DNA of 58,835 nucleotides from Streptomyces sp. A0642 (GCF_004795105.1 NZ_SSBL01000037.1:1-58835); one strand, 5' to 3'. Shown: positions 50,308 through 58,808, counted from the stretch's first letter. Made by a program: numbers and translations. Notes: generated from the sequence alone by a model not told the origin.

Positions 50308-51533
50308 GCCGCCGCGAGCGGACCGTCGACGTCCTCGTCGTCGGAGCGGGACCCGCAGGACTGGCCGCCGCCGCCGAACTCGCCGCGTCCGGCGTACGAC
50401 GGGTCGAGGTCCTGGAACGGGAACAGACCGCGGGCGGCATCCCCCGCCACTGCCACCGCACGGGATTCGGCGGCAGCCGTACGGAAGGCGGGACGACCGG
50501 CCCCGAGTACGCCCGCCGGTGCACGGACGCGGCCACGCGCGCCGGTGCGACCCTGCGCACCGGCGTCACCGTCACCGGGTGGGCCGGACCGCTCACCCTC
50601 GACGCCACGGGACCGGGCGGGCTCGAACGGATCACCGCACACGCCGTCGTCCTCGCCACCGGAGCCCGTGAACGCCCGCGCAGCGCCCGGCTCGTCCCCG
50701 GGACCCGCCCGGCGGGGGTCTACACCACCGGAGAACTCCAGCAGGCCGTTCACCTCCACCACCAGCACATCGGCACCCGCGCCGTGATCGTCGGCGACGA
50801 GCCGGTCAGCCTCGCCGCGGCCGGCACCCTGCGGGCCGCCGGGGTCGCGGTCGTCGCCCGGGTCACCGACCGCCCGCCCTTCCTCCCCGCAGCCCTCGGA
50901 CCGCGCCACGGCGTCCCGCTGCTCACCCGCACCACGGTCACGGCCCTGACGGGCCGCACCCGGCTCACCGGGGTCGCGGTGCGGCACAGGGACGGCCGTA
51001 CGACGACCCTGCCGTGCGACACCGTGGTGTTCACCGGCGACTGGATCCCCGACCACGAACTCGCGCGCCGCGGCGAGGTGCCGCTGGACGCGGGGACCCG
51101 CGGTCCCGCGTACGACGCGGCCTACCGCACCGGCGCACCCGGGGTGTTCGCCGTCGGCAATCTGCTCCACGCGGTGGAGAGCGCCGGTGCCGCGGCGGCG
51201 GAGGGCCGCGCCCTCGCCGTCCCCGTACGACGCCATCTGGCCGCGGGCGCCTGGCCCGCCCGCCGGCCCGCGATCACCGTCGCCCACCCGCTGGAATGGA
51301 TCGCGCCCAACCTGCTCGGACCCGACGGCGACCGGCCGCTGCACGGCCGCTTCGTCCTGCGCGCCGTCCGGCCGCTGACGGCCCCGCTGCTCGTGGTCCG
51401 GCAGGGCGGGCGGGAGCTGTACCGCCGGCGCCTGCTGCGCACCGTCCGGCCGGGCCGCCCCTTCCACCTGCCCGCCGGCTGGCTCGACCGGGCCGATCCG
51501 CACGGCGGGACGGTGAACGTCTCGACCGGCTGA
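50304..51533 (+). CDS. Pyridine-nucleotide-type FAD oxidoreductase (GlpB-like partner)
   Basis: 409 residues. VLVVGAGPAGLAAAAELAASGVRRVEVLEREQTAGGIPRHCHRTGFG is the FAD site, and AVIVGDEPVSLAAAGTLRAAGV a second nucleotide site in which the usual third Gly is missing. VVLATGARERPRSARLVPGTRPAGVYTTGELQQAV and TGAPGVFAVGNLLHAVESAG complete the fold. It resembles the flavin subunits that work with GlpA-like proteins and in HcnB-type systems. No DUF1667 gene follows, although that third part often accompanies such pairs. It is the last gene of the coupled set. Confidence 0.87.
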   Translation: MSRRERTVDVLVVGAGPAGLAAAAELAASGVRRVEVLEREQTAGGIPRHCHRTGFGGSRTEGGTTGPEYARRCTDAATRAGATLRTGVTVTGWAGPLTLDATGPGGLERITAHAVVLATGARERPRSARLVPGTRPAGVYTTGELQQAVHLHHQHIGTRAVIVGDEPVSLAAAGTLRAAGVAVVARVTDRPPFLPAALGPRHGVPLLTRTTVTALTGRTRLTGVAVRHRDGRTTTLPCDTVVFTGDWIPDHELARRGEVPLDAGTRGPAYDAAYRTGAPGVFAVGNLLHAVESAGAAAAEGRALAVPVRRHLAAGAWPARRPAITVAHPLEWIAPNLLGPDGDRPLHGRFVLRAVRPLTAPLLVVRQGGRELYRRRLLRTVRPGRPFHLPAGWLDRADPHGGTVNVSTG

Positions 51534-51541
51534 ACGGCTGC

Positions 51542-51874
51542 TCAGGGGATGAGCAGCCAGTCCGCACCGATCGCCGCGACCAGGCCGACTCCCAGCAGCC
51601 AGCTGCCGAGCCGGGTCCGGCCGTTCCTGCTGAGCTCGATCACGATCCCGCACAGGATCAGCGCGAGCCCGTACACCCCCACCACCAGGACCGAGGACCG
51701 GCTCGCGATCCGCAGCCCGAGGACGACCGCCATCGCCGCCATCCCGACCGAGGAGAGGACGATCCGCAGGCGTCTGGCCTGCCGGGGCGTCAGCCTCCGG
51801 TCGCCGGCTTCGGCGGAGTCCTCCGGTTCGGCTATCGGTGCGTCCACGGCCTGGTCCTGGTCAGAAGTGCTCAT
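51542..51874 (-). CDS. Small membrane protein, 110 aa
   Basis: 110 residues. An acidic head (MSTSDQDQAVDAPIAEPEDSAEAG) leads to LTPRQARRLRIVLSSVGMAAMAVVLGLR and two more membrane helices (VLVVGVYGLALILCGIVIEL and GSWLLGVGLVAAIGADWLLI). The N-terminus likely faces the cytosol. I recognise no named family. The upstream TACGAT element lies eight bases before the ATG, so the mRNA has almost no leader. It is convergent with the oxidoreductase gene; 8 bp separate the stops. Confidence 0.75.
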   Translation of the reverse strand: MSTSDQDQAVDAPIAEPEDSAEAGDRRLTPRQARRLRIVLSSVGMAAMAVVLGLRIASRSSVLVVGVYGLALILCGIVIELSRNGRTRLGSWLLGVGLVAAIGADWLLIP

Positions 51875-51994
51875 GACGCCGGATCGTAATGGTTTCCCAC
51901 GACACTGTTCACCGCTCTCGGTCAAGGAGAGGGAAAGTAACGGGAGTTCGGAGTCCGGCGCCCCCTGGCTCCCGCGCCCACCGCACCGCTCGCC

Positions 51995-52068
51995 CCGTCA
52001 GCCGTCAGCCGTCGGCCGTGAGGCGTGCGCCGTCAGCCGTGAGGCGTCTACGCGCAGCCGTCAGTCGT
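51995..52068. repeat. Degenerate GCCGTCA/GCCGTGAG tandem repeat
   Basis: Seven- to eight-base units (GCCGTCA, GCCGTGAGGC) repeat across 74 bp at the 3' end of the DUF309 gene. Confidence 0.75.
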
Positions 52069-52582
52069 CCGGGCGCAGTCGCGGTGCTTCCGCGGCCGCG
52101 TCGACGGCCGGGGCGCCCGGCTCCTCCACCCGCGCCGCCAGCTCCGTAACCCAGTCGGTGAGTGCGCCGATGCGCATCCCGTACGGCGGCGGGGCGGAGC
52201 CGGAGCCGGACGCATCCGCTCGGGTGGCGAACTCCTCCAGCGCCGCCGCGCCCCGCCGGAGCAGCCGCGCCCCGCCCGTCGCGTTCCCCCGGGCCGCATG
52301 GGTCAGCCCGACGGCCAGCTGGGCCAGCCCGCGCCACAACTCCCGCTCCGCGTCGGGGCCCGACTTCCACGCGTCCTCGAAGACCTCGTGCGCGTGGAAC
52401 GGCATTCCCGCGTCCAGCAGCCGCTGAGCCTCCCGTACGGTCTCCAAGGGGTCGCGCACCACCCCCTCGGGCTGCCGCTCCACCCCCGGCGCCCCGTACG
52501 GCAGGGGGCGTCCCAGCCCGTCCCGGGGGCGCGCGTTGTGCGCCCGCCCCTCCACATCCCGGTCCCTGCGCGTCTCGTCCAC
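52061..52582 (-). CDS. DUF309-domain protein
   Basis: 173 residues from a GTG. The DUF309 core is at about 50-95: EAQRLLDAGMPFHAHEVFEDAWKSGPDAERELWRGLAQLAVGLTHAARGN, with the HxHExxExxW pattern that suggests metal binding in the family. The flanks are low in complexity and Arg- or Ala-rich. The function of DUF309 proteins is not known. A CACAAT element lies six bases before the start, so it may be leaderless. The 3' end overlaps a short tandem repeat. Confidence 0.82.
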   Translation of the reverse strand: MDETRRDRDVEGRAHNARPRDGLGRPLPYGAPGVERQPEGVVRDPLETVREAQRLLDAGMPFHAHEVFEDAWKSGPDAERELWRGLAQLAVGLTHAARGNATGGARLLRRGAAALEEFATRADASGSGSAPPPYGMRIGALTDWVTELAARVEEPGAPAVDAAAEAPRLRPDD

Positions 52583-52649
52583 CCGTCGATTGTGCCTCGT
52601 ACCTGCGACGAACTGCCCGAACCACTGTCGGTGGGCCCCCGCGCACGAC

Positions 52650-52655
52650 TAGTCT
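52650..52655 (+). promoter_or_regulatory. -10 box of the AAA regulator gene
   Basis: TAGTCT, with TGTCGG 18 bases upstream as a possible -35 box. The predicted leader is about 30 bases and contains GGGGGAGGG. Confidence 0.45.
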
Positions 52656-52691
52656 CGACTGTCACCGAAACGACTTTGGGGGAGGGTAGGC

Positions 52692-55325
52692 ATGAAGCCG
52701 TCCCGGCCGCTGTACGAGCGCGAACCGGAACTCGCCGCTGCCGCACAAGCCGTTGACGCGCTCTGCGGCGCGCAGGCCACCGGCGGGCTGCTGGTCTTCA
52801 GCGGCGAAGCGGGGATTGGGAAGACGGCGCTGCTGGCCGAGATCCAGGCCATGGCCGCCGACCGGTGCACCATCTGGTCCGCACGAGGCGGCGAGACGGT
52901 CACCTCGGTCCCGTTCCATGTCGTGCGCCAACTGCTCCAGCCCGCGCTCGACGAGTTCTCCGCCGACGAGGTGAAGGCCCTGTTCGGGGCGTGGTACGAG
53001 AGCGCGGCACCGGCCCTCGGCCTCGCCGAGCCGACCGGACCGCAGCCCGACCCGCAGGGTGTGCGTGACGGCCTCGACTGGGTCGTCCGGCAGCTCGCCT
53101 CCCGGTGGAGCCACCGCCCGCTGCTGCTCATCATCGACGACGCGCACTGGGCGGACGGTGAATCCCTCGCCTGGCTCGCCTCGTTCACCGCCCGGCTCGG
53201 CGAGGTGAAGGTCCTGGTCGTCCAGGCCCACCGCCCCGAGGAGCTCGCGGCCCGCGAGGCCAAGCGCACCCCGGCCGGCAGCCACCCGGCACAGGTCCGG
53301 GTCGCCCTGCGCGCGCTCACCCCCGACGCGACCGCGGAGCTGGTCCGCGCCACCCTCGGGGAGCACGCCGACGACCCGTTCTGCCGTGAGGTGTGGGCCG
53401 TCACGGGCGGAAATCCCTACGAGGCGGTCGAACTCGTCGCCAAGGTCCAGGACCGGGAGCTGGCCCCGCTCGAGGAATCCGCCGGACTGCTGCGCGAACT
53501 CGGTGCGTCCGCCCGGGGCAGCGGTCTCGTCGACCGGCTCGAACGGCTCGGCACGAACGCCAACCGGTTCGCGTGGGCCGCCGCCGTCCTCGGTACGGAG
53601 ATCTCCCAGGACCTCGCCGCCACCCTGGCCGGGATGAGCCCCGCCGAAGCGGCGGACTGCACGGCCCGGCTGCGCGAGGCCCGTATCGTCAGCGGCTTCG
53701 ACCCGCTGGAGTTCGTGCACCCCCTGATCGCCACCGCCGTGTACCGCTCCATCCCGCCGGCCACCCGCACCGCCATGCACGGCAGGGCCGCCTGGGCGAT
53801 CACCCGGGCCGGCCTGGGACCGGCCGCCGCTTCCCGCCATCTGCTCGAAGTCCACCCGGACGACGACCAGGAACTGGTCGCACAGTTGCGGGCGGCCGCC
53901 AACCAGCACCTCGCGGTCGGCGCCCCCGAGGCCGCCCGGCGCTGCCTCGAGCGGGCCCTGCGGGAGCCCCCGCGCCACGACGTGCGCGCGACCCTGCTCT
54001 ACGAACTGGGCTGCGCCACCCTCCTCAGTTCGCCCGCCACCACCGTCCAGCACCTGCGGGCCGCGCTCGACATGCCGGGCCTCGCCGACGAACTGCGGGT
54101 CGACGCCACGTACCGGCTCGCCGCCGCGCTGTCGCACAACAACCAGCTGAAGGAGGCGGCGCTCGCCCTGGCGGCCGAGGCCGAGCGCACCGCGCCCGGC
54201 CCGGGCCTGATGCGCCTGCAGGCCGCCCACTTCCTTTGGGAGGGCATGCAGGCCACCGAGGAGGACGGTCCCGGCCGCTCCCGCCGGCTCGCCGCCAACG
54301 CCGACCACCTCGCCGGCCGGGACAACGCCGAACGGGCGCTGCTCACGCTGCGCGCCTTCGACGCGATGCTGCGCGGCGAGAACTCCCAGCTGATCGTGGA
54401 CCTGTGCGAACGCGCCCTGGTCAACGGCCATCCCGCACGCGGCCTCGGCTGGACCGACACCGAATGGGGTTTCGAACTCCCGACGCTGCTCGGCATCACG
54501 TACGCCTTCACCGACCAACTCGACCGCGCCGAGGAACTCTTCGGGGAGGCCGTCCGCGCCTTCGAGATCTCGGGCTGGAGCGGTGCCCATCTGGCCTTCG
54601 CCCACACGCTGATGGGACTGGTCCACCGCCGTCGCGGGCGGCTGGCCGAGGCGGAGGGCTTCCTGCGCGAGGGGCTCCGCCTCGCCGACCGTGTGGGCAG
54701 CGGACTGCCCGTCCACTGGGACGCCGCCTGTCTGCTCATCGACACGCTGCTGGCCCGTGGCCGCGTCACGGAAGCCCGCAAGACAGCCGACCAGTACGAC
54801 TTCGGCCTGCCCTACCCCAGCGCCATGGTGCTGCCCGACGCCCCGTGCGTCCGCGGCCGCCTGCTCCTCGCCGAAGGCCGTACGAAGGAGGCCGTCACGG
54901 AACTGGAGGCGGCCGGCCACGCCCTCGAACCGCGGGGCAGGTTCAACGGCATCTGGGCGCCCTGGGCCGGCGACCTGGCCCGCGCCCTGGCCGACGACGA
55001 CCCGAACCGCGCCGCCCAGCTGGCCAACTCCGCCCGGATACACGCCGAGCGGTTCGGTACCGACACGGCGATCGGCGAGGCGCTGCGCTGTGTGGCCGTC
55101 TTCGCCCGCCCCGAGGAGGCCGTCCATCTGCTGGGCGAGGCGGTCCGCCACCTGGAGGCCTCGCCGTCCGGCTACGAACGCGCGCTCGCCCTGTTCGACC
55201 ACGGCGTCGCCACCCGGTCCCCTCGGGAACTCGCCCGGGCGCACAAGCTGGCGACGGCCTGCGGCGCCGAAGCACTGGCGACCCGCGCCCAGCAGGCACG
55301 GGCGTCGATCCGGTCCACGGAGTGA
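52692..55325 (+). CDS. Large AAA-type (LAL-like) regulator without DNA-binding domain
   Basis: 877 residues. GGLLVFSGEAGIGKTALLAEIQAMA is Walker A and PLLLIIDDAHWADGESLAWLASF is Walker B, as in LAL regulators of the MalT type. The last 500 residues read as helical TPR-like repeats (e.g. LDRAEELFGEAVRAFEISGWSGAHLAFAHTLMG, GRLAEAEGFLREGLRLADRVG). LAL regulators end in a LuxR-type HTH; this protein ends ...TRAQQARASIRSTE and has none, stopping just before the tRNA. GGGAGGGTAGGC precedes the ATG. It may be a partner of another regulator or a remnant cut short; no HTH is visible in the bases after the stop. Confidence 0.9.
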   Translation: MKPSRPLYEREPELAAAAQAVDALCGAQATGGLLVFSGEAGIGKTALLAEIQAMAADRCTIWSARGGETVTSVPFHVVRQLLQPALDEFSADEVKALFGAWYESAAPALGLAEPTGPQPDPQGVRDGLDWVVRQLASRWSHRPLLLIIDDAHWADGESLAWLASFTARLGEVKVLVVQAHRPEELAAREAKRTPAGSHPAQVRVALRALTPDATAELVRATLGEHADDPFCREVWAVTGGNPYEAVELVAKVQDRELAPLEESAGLLRELGASARGSGLVDRLERLGTNANRFAWAAAVLGTEISQDLAATLAGMSPAEAADCTARLREARIVSGFDPLEFVHPLIATAVYRSIPPATRTAMHGRAAWAITRAGLGPAAASRHLLEVHPDDDQELVAQLRAAANQHLAVGAPEAARRCLERALREPPRHDVRATLLYELGCATLLSSPATTVQHLRAALDMPGLADELRVDATYRLAAALSHNNQLKEAALALAAEAERTAPGPGLMRLQAAHFLWEGMQATEEDGPGRSRRLAANADHLAGRDNAERALLTLRAFDAMLRGENSQLIVDLCERALVNGHPARGLGWTDTEWGFELPTLLGITYAFTDQLDRAEELFGEAVRAFEISGWSGAHLAFAHTLMGLVHRRRGRLAEAEGFLREGLRLADRVGSGLPVHWDAACLLIDTLLARGRVTEARKTADQYDFGLPYPSAMVLPDAPCVRGRLLLAEGRTKEAVTELEAAGHALEPRGRFNGIWAPWAGDLARALADDDPNRAAQLANSARIHAERFGTDTAIGEALRCVAVFARPEEAVHLLGEAVRHLEASPSGYERALALFDHGVATRSPRELARAHKLATACGAEALATRAQQARASIRSTE

Positions 55326-55327
55326 GG

Positions 55328-55333
55328 TAATGT
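55328..55333 (+). promoter_or_regulatory. Probable -10 box of tRNA-Pro copy 2
   Basis: TAATGT within GTGAGGTAATGTT; the counterpart of the element before copy 1. It overlaps the end of the preceding gene. Confidence 0.45.
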
Positions 55334-55373
55334 TTGTCCTGCGCAGCCGCCCGGAGGACCGGGGGACTGGCAG

Positions 55374-55447
<74 letters not shown>

Positions 55448-55462
55448 CTCGAGAGAGTCGTA

Positions 55463-55510
55463 GACCGAGGGGCCGATCCGGAGCAATCCGGATCGGCCCC
55501 TCGGTCGTTC
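55463..55510 (+). terminator. Terminator of tRNA-Pro copy 2
   Basis: 19-bp perfect stem with arms from GACCGAGG...GATCCGG around loop AGCAAT, then GTTC. It shares the CGGAGNAATCCG apex with the copy 1 terminator but has a different lower stem. Confidence 0.85.
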
Positions 55511-55714
55511 TCGGCGCAGCCGTCGCCGATCGGCGACCACCGTCCCAGGACCCCGTTCTGCGCTTCCGAGGGCAGGGGCGGGCCTGTTCGGCTCACCGCG
55601 TCGGCGGGGGACCGGGCCGCGGCCGGAACAGCGGCCGGTCCGCGGAAACGCCGGTGGGCAGGGGCCCGCGGCCGGCCCTCGGACCGGTGCGCAGGCGCCC
55701 GCGGCCGGCCGTCC

Positions 55715-56209
55715 TCAGCTGGAGAGCTTGGCCAGGAACGCGGAGAGATTCCCCCTCGTCCGCGCGATCTTCTCCTCGAGCGACAGGGACTCCTCGAACC
55801 GGGCGCCCGAGGCCACCGCCTTCTTCCCGCGCACATAGAGCGAGCAGGCCAGGTCGGTGCACATGTACAGCCCGACCGAATTCCCCTCGCGTCCCGCCAC
55901 CCCCGCCTTGCGGGCCGTCTGCAGGGAGACCCCGCTGCCCGGGTGTGTGGTCAGGCAGAGCGAACACATGCTGCGGTGGAGGAATCCGCGCTGGTGGGAG
56001 GGGAAGCGCAGCGAGATCCCGGTCAGCCGGCCTTCGTGCTCGGTGACGAGGTAGCTCCGCCCCGGGGCGGAGAGGTCACGCCACCCCAGGAAGTCGAGAT
56101 CGTCCCACGGCAGCTCCTCGAACTCCCGGGGCAGCGGCAAGCGCTTGGCCTCCCCCTTGGAGCAATTGACGAACGATGTGCGGATGTCCTGCTCGGTCAC
56201 GGCCTTCAT
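55715..56209 (-). CDS. FBP-domain (FusB-like) zinc-finger protein
   Basis: 164 residues. The N-terminal half (MKAVTEQDIRTSFVNCSKGEAKRLPLP) is helical and the second half holds a treble-clef-like zinc site with C-x2-C pairs in MCSLC and CTDLAC (about residues 82-85 and 117-122), between GFLHRSMCSLCLTTHPGSG and GLYMCTDLACSLYVRGKK. These are marks of the FBP/FusB family, whose staphylococcal members bind EF-G and rescue translation from fusidic acid. An EF-G paralogue is encoded in the same window. Whether this protein binds it is inference. Confidence 0.87.
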   Translation of the reverse strand: MKAVTEQDIRTSFVNCSKGEAKRLPLPREFEELPWDDLDFLGWRDLSAPGRSYLVTEHEGRLTGISLRFPSHQRGFLHRSMCSLCLTTHPGSGVSLQTARKAGVAGREGNSVGLYMCTDLACSLYVRGKKAVASGARFEESLSLEEKIARTRGNLSAFLAKLSS

Positions 56210-56236
56210 ACCGACGACGCTAACTCTGCCTACGAG

Positions 56237-56265
56237 CCCTAGGCAAACGATTAATGCCTATAGGG
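56237..56265. promoter_or_regulatory. Inverted repeat between Nudix and FBP genes
   Basis: CCCTAGGCA and TGCCTATAGGG pair with one TA bulge around AACGATTAA, in an AT-rich stretch. It abuts the Nudix stop and may end that transcript or control the FBP gene. Confidence 0.5.
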
Positions 56266-56769
56266 CTATCCCTGCGCATCCTCGGATGCGATGTCCAGAC
56301 GGTGCACGGGCGGGTGCGCGATGCCGAGGTCGGGGCGCCAGGCGGCGAGGATCTGCGCCGAAGGGTCGAACAGCGGCGTCGGCAGTTCCTCCGGCCGGGT
56401 CCACTGCCAGGCGCTGATGAGATGGGGCTCGGTCACCCGCGCTGCCCCGTCCCCGACGGTCACCAGTGCGGCCATCGTCACCCGGTTGATGCCGTGGACC
56501 GCGTCGTGCAGCATCGCGAAGACGCGCACCTCGCCCTCGGCGGCCTCCAGTCCCGTCTCCTCCCGGAGCTCACGCACCGCCGCCGCCGCGATCGACTCGT
56601 GCGTCGGGTCCACCTTGCCGCCGGGCAGTTCCCAGGTGCCGCTGTGGTGCCGCCCGAGCAGGATCCGCCCCTGCCCGTCCTGTACGAGCACGCCGACGCC
56701 CAGCGCGGCCTGGGCCAGGGGCGGGCGGGCGTTGCGGGCGGGGACCGGGGGCGACGCGGCGCTGTCCAT
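56266..56769 (-). CDS. Nudix hydrolase
   Basis: 167 residues. GVGVLVQDGQGRILLGRHHSGTWELPGGKVDPTHESIAAAAVRELREETGLEAAEGEVRVFA contains the Nudix box, with REL-REE-TGL complete. The loop before the first box Glu is one residue longer (GX6E rather than GX5E), because of the DPTHES insertion, a small variation. Nudix enzymes cut X-linked nucleoside diphosphates; the substrate is not clear. GAGGAA precedes the ATG. It lies behind the NAD-kinase-like and SPFH genes on the same strand. Confidence 0.9.
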   Translation of the reverse strand: MDSAASPPVPARNARPPLAQAALGVGVLVQDGQGRILLGRHHSGTWELPGGKVDPTHESIAAAAVRELREETGLEAAEGEVRVFAMLHDAVHGINRVTMAALVTVGDGAARVTEPHLISAWQWTRPEELPTPLFDPSAQILAAWRPDLGIAHPPVHRLDIASEDAQG

Positions 56770-56840
56770 GGGTTCCTCACGGGATTCGGTGACCGTTACA
56801 AGGCGTAGAGCCTAGGCGTCCGGGCCTCCGCGCACTGCGG

Positions 56841-57740
56841 CTATACGGCCAGGCGCAGCGAGGTGGCCGAGATGCCGAGGCGCACCGTCTGGCCCCATGT
56901 CAGCTCCAGCGCGTCCGCCTCCATGCCGTCGCCGAAGACCACCAGCCGGTCGGACTCGACGGTCAGCCGGAGCCCCTGCCCGCGGCCCAGCTCACCCGAG
57001 ACCATCGAGGTGCCCGTCGCCGGTGACGGCCAGGCCTCCCGGACGAACCAGAGCAGGCGGGGATCGGTGGGGCCGGGGAGGGTGAGCGCGCTGCCTCGTT
57101 CCTGCCACAGGGAGCGAAGCCAACCGGTGGCGCCGGTCCCGGTGCCGACGAGCACGCCGGACGAGGCCTGTGGCTCGGCGGGGGAGTCCGCGGGGCCGGC
57201 GCCGAGCCGGTAGCGCGCCGTCTGGTGTCCGGGAGGGCCCAGGTAGATCTCATTGAGGGCCAGGAGCCGCTGGGTGTCGTCGGCCACCGCCTCGACCATC
57301 GTGAGCTCGTCCGCCCGGCCGGCCGGCGCCACGGCGGCCCGCAGCAGGGCCGCCGCGTCGGCGGGCCGGTGGCGCACCAGGACGCCGGGGTTGCGGCCGG
57401 GGTCCGTGTCGATGCCCACGACAGGCTGGCCGGAGAGGTACTTGGCGGCGTTCGCGACGAGCCCGTCCTGGCCGACGACGACCACCACGTCCTCGGGCGC
57501 GAACAGGAACCGGTCCAGATCTGCCCGCTCCACCCGGGAATGGCGCCACTGGAGCGGCACGGCCGCCGCCACGTCGGCAAGGGCCTGCCGGGTCCGTTCG
57601 TGCCGCCGGGCCACCTCGTCGATGGACCGGCCCCTGCTGGAGAGGAAGAACGCCGCCTGGCCGTGCGTACCGTGCCGGGCCAGCAGCTCCTCGTACTCGG
57701 TGGTGCGGTGGACCAGGACCGCCCTCGGCGCCAGGCTCAC
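56841..57740 (-). CDS. NAD-kinase-like protein
   Basis: 299 residues from a GTG that overlaps the SPFH stop (GTGA). The NAD kinase pattern is present in altered form: DVVVVVGQDGLVANAAKYL (GGDG changed to GQDG, D92 kept), PVVGIDTDPGRNPGVL, LLALNEIYLG (N163, E164) and GVLVGTGTGATGWLRSLW, the equivalent of the TxTGSTAY loop. It could phosphorylate NAD or a related compound, or only bind it. The coupling with the SPFH gene suggests a job at the membrane. The Nudix gene follows 71 bp downstream. Confidence 0.88.
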   Translation of the reverse strand: MSLAPRAVLVHRTTEYEELLARHGTHGQAAFFLSSRGRSIDEVARRHERTRQALADVAAAVPLQWRHSRVERADLDRFLFAPEDVVVVVGQDGLVANAAKYLSGQPVVGIDTDPGRNPGVLVRHRPADAAALLRAAVAPAGRADELTMVEAVADDTQRLLALNEIYLGPPGHQTARYRLGAGPADSPAEPQASSGVLVGTGTGATGWLRSLWQERGSALTLPGPTDPRLLWFVREAWPSPATGTSMVSGELGRGQGLRLTVESDRLVVFGDGMEADALELTWGQTVRLGISATSLRLAV

Positions 57741-58750
57741 GCCCGCGTCTCCGGGGCGCTCCGGCCGAGCTTGGCGAGCAGGCCGGTGAGGACGTCGGGG
57801 GAGAGGGTGAGGCTGTCGATGTGCGGCAGGTTCTCGGCGAGCCGGGTGGCGGCCAGCGCGTGCAGGGTCGAGGCGTCGGCCTCCCCGTGCACCCGCAGCC
57901 ACGCCGCCTGCGCCTCGGCCCGGGCCGCGCCGACCTCACGGGCCGCCTCCGCCTCCGCGTGTGCGAGGCGCACCGTGCGGGCCGCCTCCGCCTCGGCGCG
58001 CACCTTGTCCGCCGCCGCGTGCTCCTCGGCCTCGCGGCGGGTGTTGGTGCCGCGCTGCTCGACCAGCTGCTCCTCGCGCCGGGCGAGTTCGATCTGGCTG
58101 GCCAGCTCGTTCTCGGCGATCGTCCGCTCGCGTTCGACGGCCACGGCCCGGCGTTCGTAGGTGGCCCGGTCGGCCTCCTGCTGGATCTGCTCGCGCGCCG
58201 GGGTGCGCAGCGCGCGTTCCACCTCGGCCTCGGGGCGGATGGCCACGACGCGAACCGCCACCACGTCGATACCGGTGGCGGGGAGCCTGGGCTCGCCGGC
58301 CAGACCGGCCGCCACGCGTTCGCGTACCGCGGCGACGCCGTCCATCAGGGCCGCGGCCAGCGGGGTGCGGGCCAGCACGTCCAGGGTGTGCTGCTGCGCC
58401 GTCTCGGTGAGGAGCGTCGCTATCTGTTCCAGAGGCGCACCGCGCCAGGCGCCGGTGTCGGGATCGACGGAGAAGTCGAGCCGCGCGGCCGCCTCGGCCG
58501 GATCGCTGATCCGGTAGGTGACCGTGGCCTGCACGGTGACGTCCTGGAAGTCGGCCGTGCGGGCGTGGAACGCCATGGCCAGCTCGCGGTCGTTGACCGG
58601 CACCTCGGAGAGCGCGGCGCTGAGCGACCGGTACCAGAAGCTCAGTCCCGCCCCGTCGTGGGCGAGCACGCCGCGCTTGTGGTGGCGGATGTGGGCGGTC
58701 GGCGCGGAGCGCAGATGACGCCAGCCGAAGCGCCGTGTGATGTCGGCCAT
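57737..58750 (-). CDS. SPFH/Band 7 (slipin/flotillin-like) protein
   Basis: 337 residues. HIRHHKRGVLAHDGAGLSFWYRSLSAALSEVPVNDRELAMAFHARTADFQDVTVQATVTYRISDP is the start of the SPFH domain. A long charged helix follows (REQIQQEADRATYERRAVAVERERTIAENELASQIELARREEQLVEQRGTNTRREAEEHAAADKVRAEAEAARTVRLAHAEAEAAREVG), typical of flotillin-like oligomer stalks. No clear membrane helix, so it likely sits on the membrane face. GAGGGGG precedes the ATG. It overlaps the NAD-kinase-like gene. The promoter at 58780-58808 drives the cluster. Confidence 0.88.
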   Translation of the reverse strand: MADITRRFGWRHLRSAPTAHIRHHKRGVLAHDGAGLSFWYRSLSAALSEVPVNDRELAMAFHARTADFQDVTVQATVTYRISDPAEAAARLDFSVDPDTGAWRGAPLEQIATLLTETAQQHTLDVLARTPLAAALMDGVAAVRERVAAGLAGEPRLPATGIDVVAVRVVAIRPEAEVERALRTPAREQIQQEADRATYERRAVAVERERTIAENELASQIELARREEQLVEQRGTNTRREAEEHAAADKVRAEAEAARTVRLAHAEAEAAREVGAARAEAQAAWLRVHGEADASTLHALAATRLAENLPHIDSLTLSPDVLTGLLAKLGRSAPETRA

Positions 58751-58767
58751 GATGGACCCCCTCGTTC

Positions 58768-58782
58768 TCGTCGTAGCGACGA
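58768..58782. promoter_or_regulatory. Palindrome TCGTCG-TAG-CGACGA at the SPFH promoter
   Basis: Perfect 6-bp arms around three bases, overlapping the -10 box and the expected transcription start. Confidence 0.5.
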
Positions 58783-58808
58783 TAATGGCTCGCGCTGCAT
58801 ATCGTCAA
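58780..58808 (-). promoter_or_regulatory. Promoter of the SPFH/NAD-kinase-like/Nudix cluster
   Basis: On the minus strand TTGACG (58803-58808), 17 bases, TTATCG (58780-58785). The leader would be about 22 bases with GAGGGGG near the ATG. A second pair of arms (GACGATA/TATCGTC) spans the spacer. Confidence 0.65.

Noticed and set aside
52625..52655. CTGTCGGTG as another RecA-NDp promoter before the AAA regulator
   Set aside because: The TA element is missing at the required 8-base spacing; an ordinary promoter with TAGTCT fits better.
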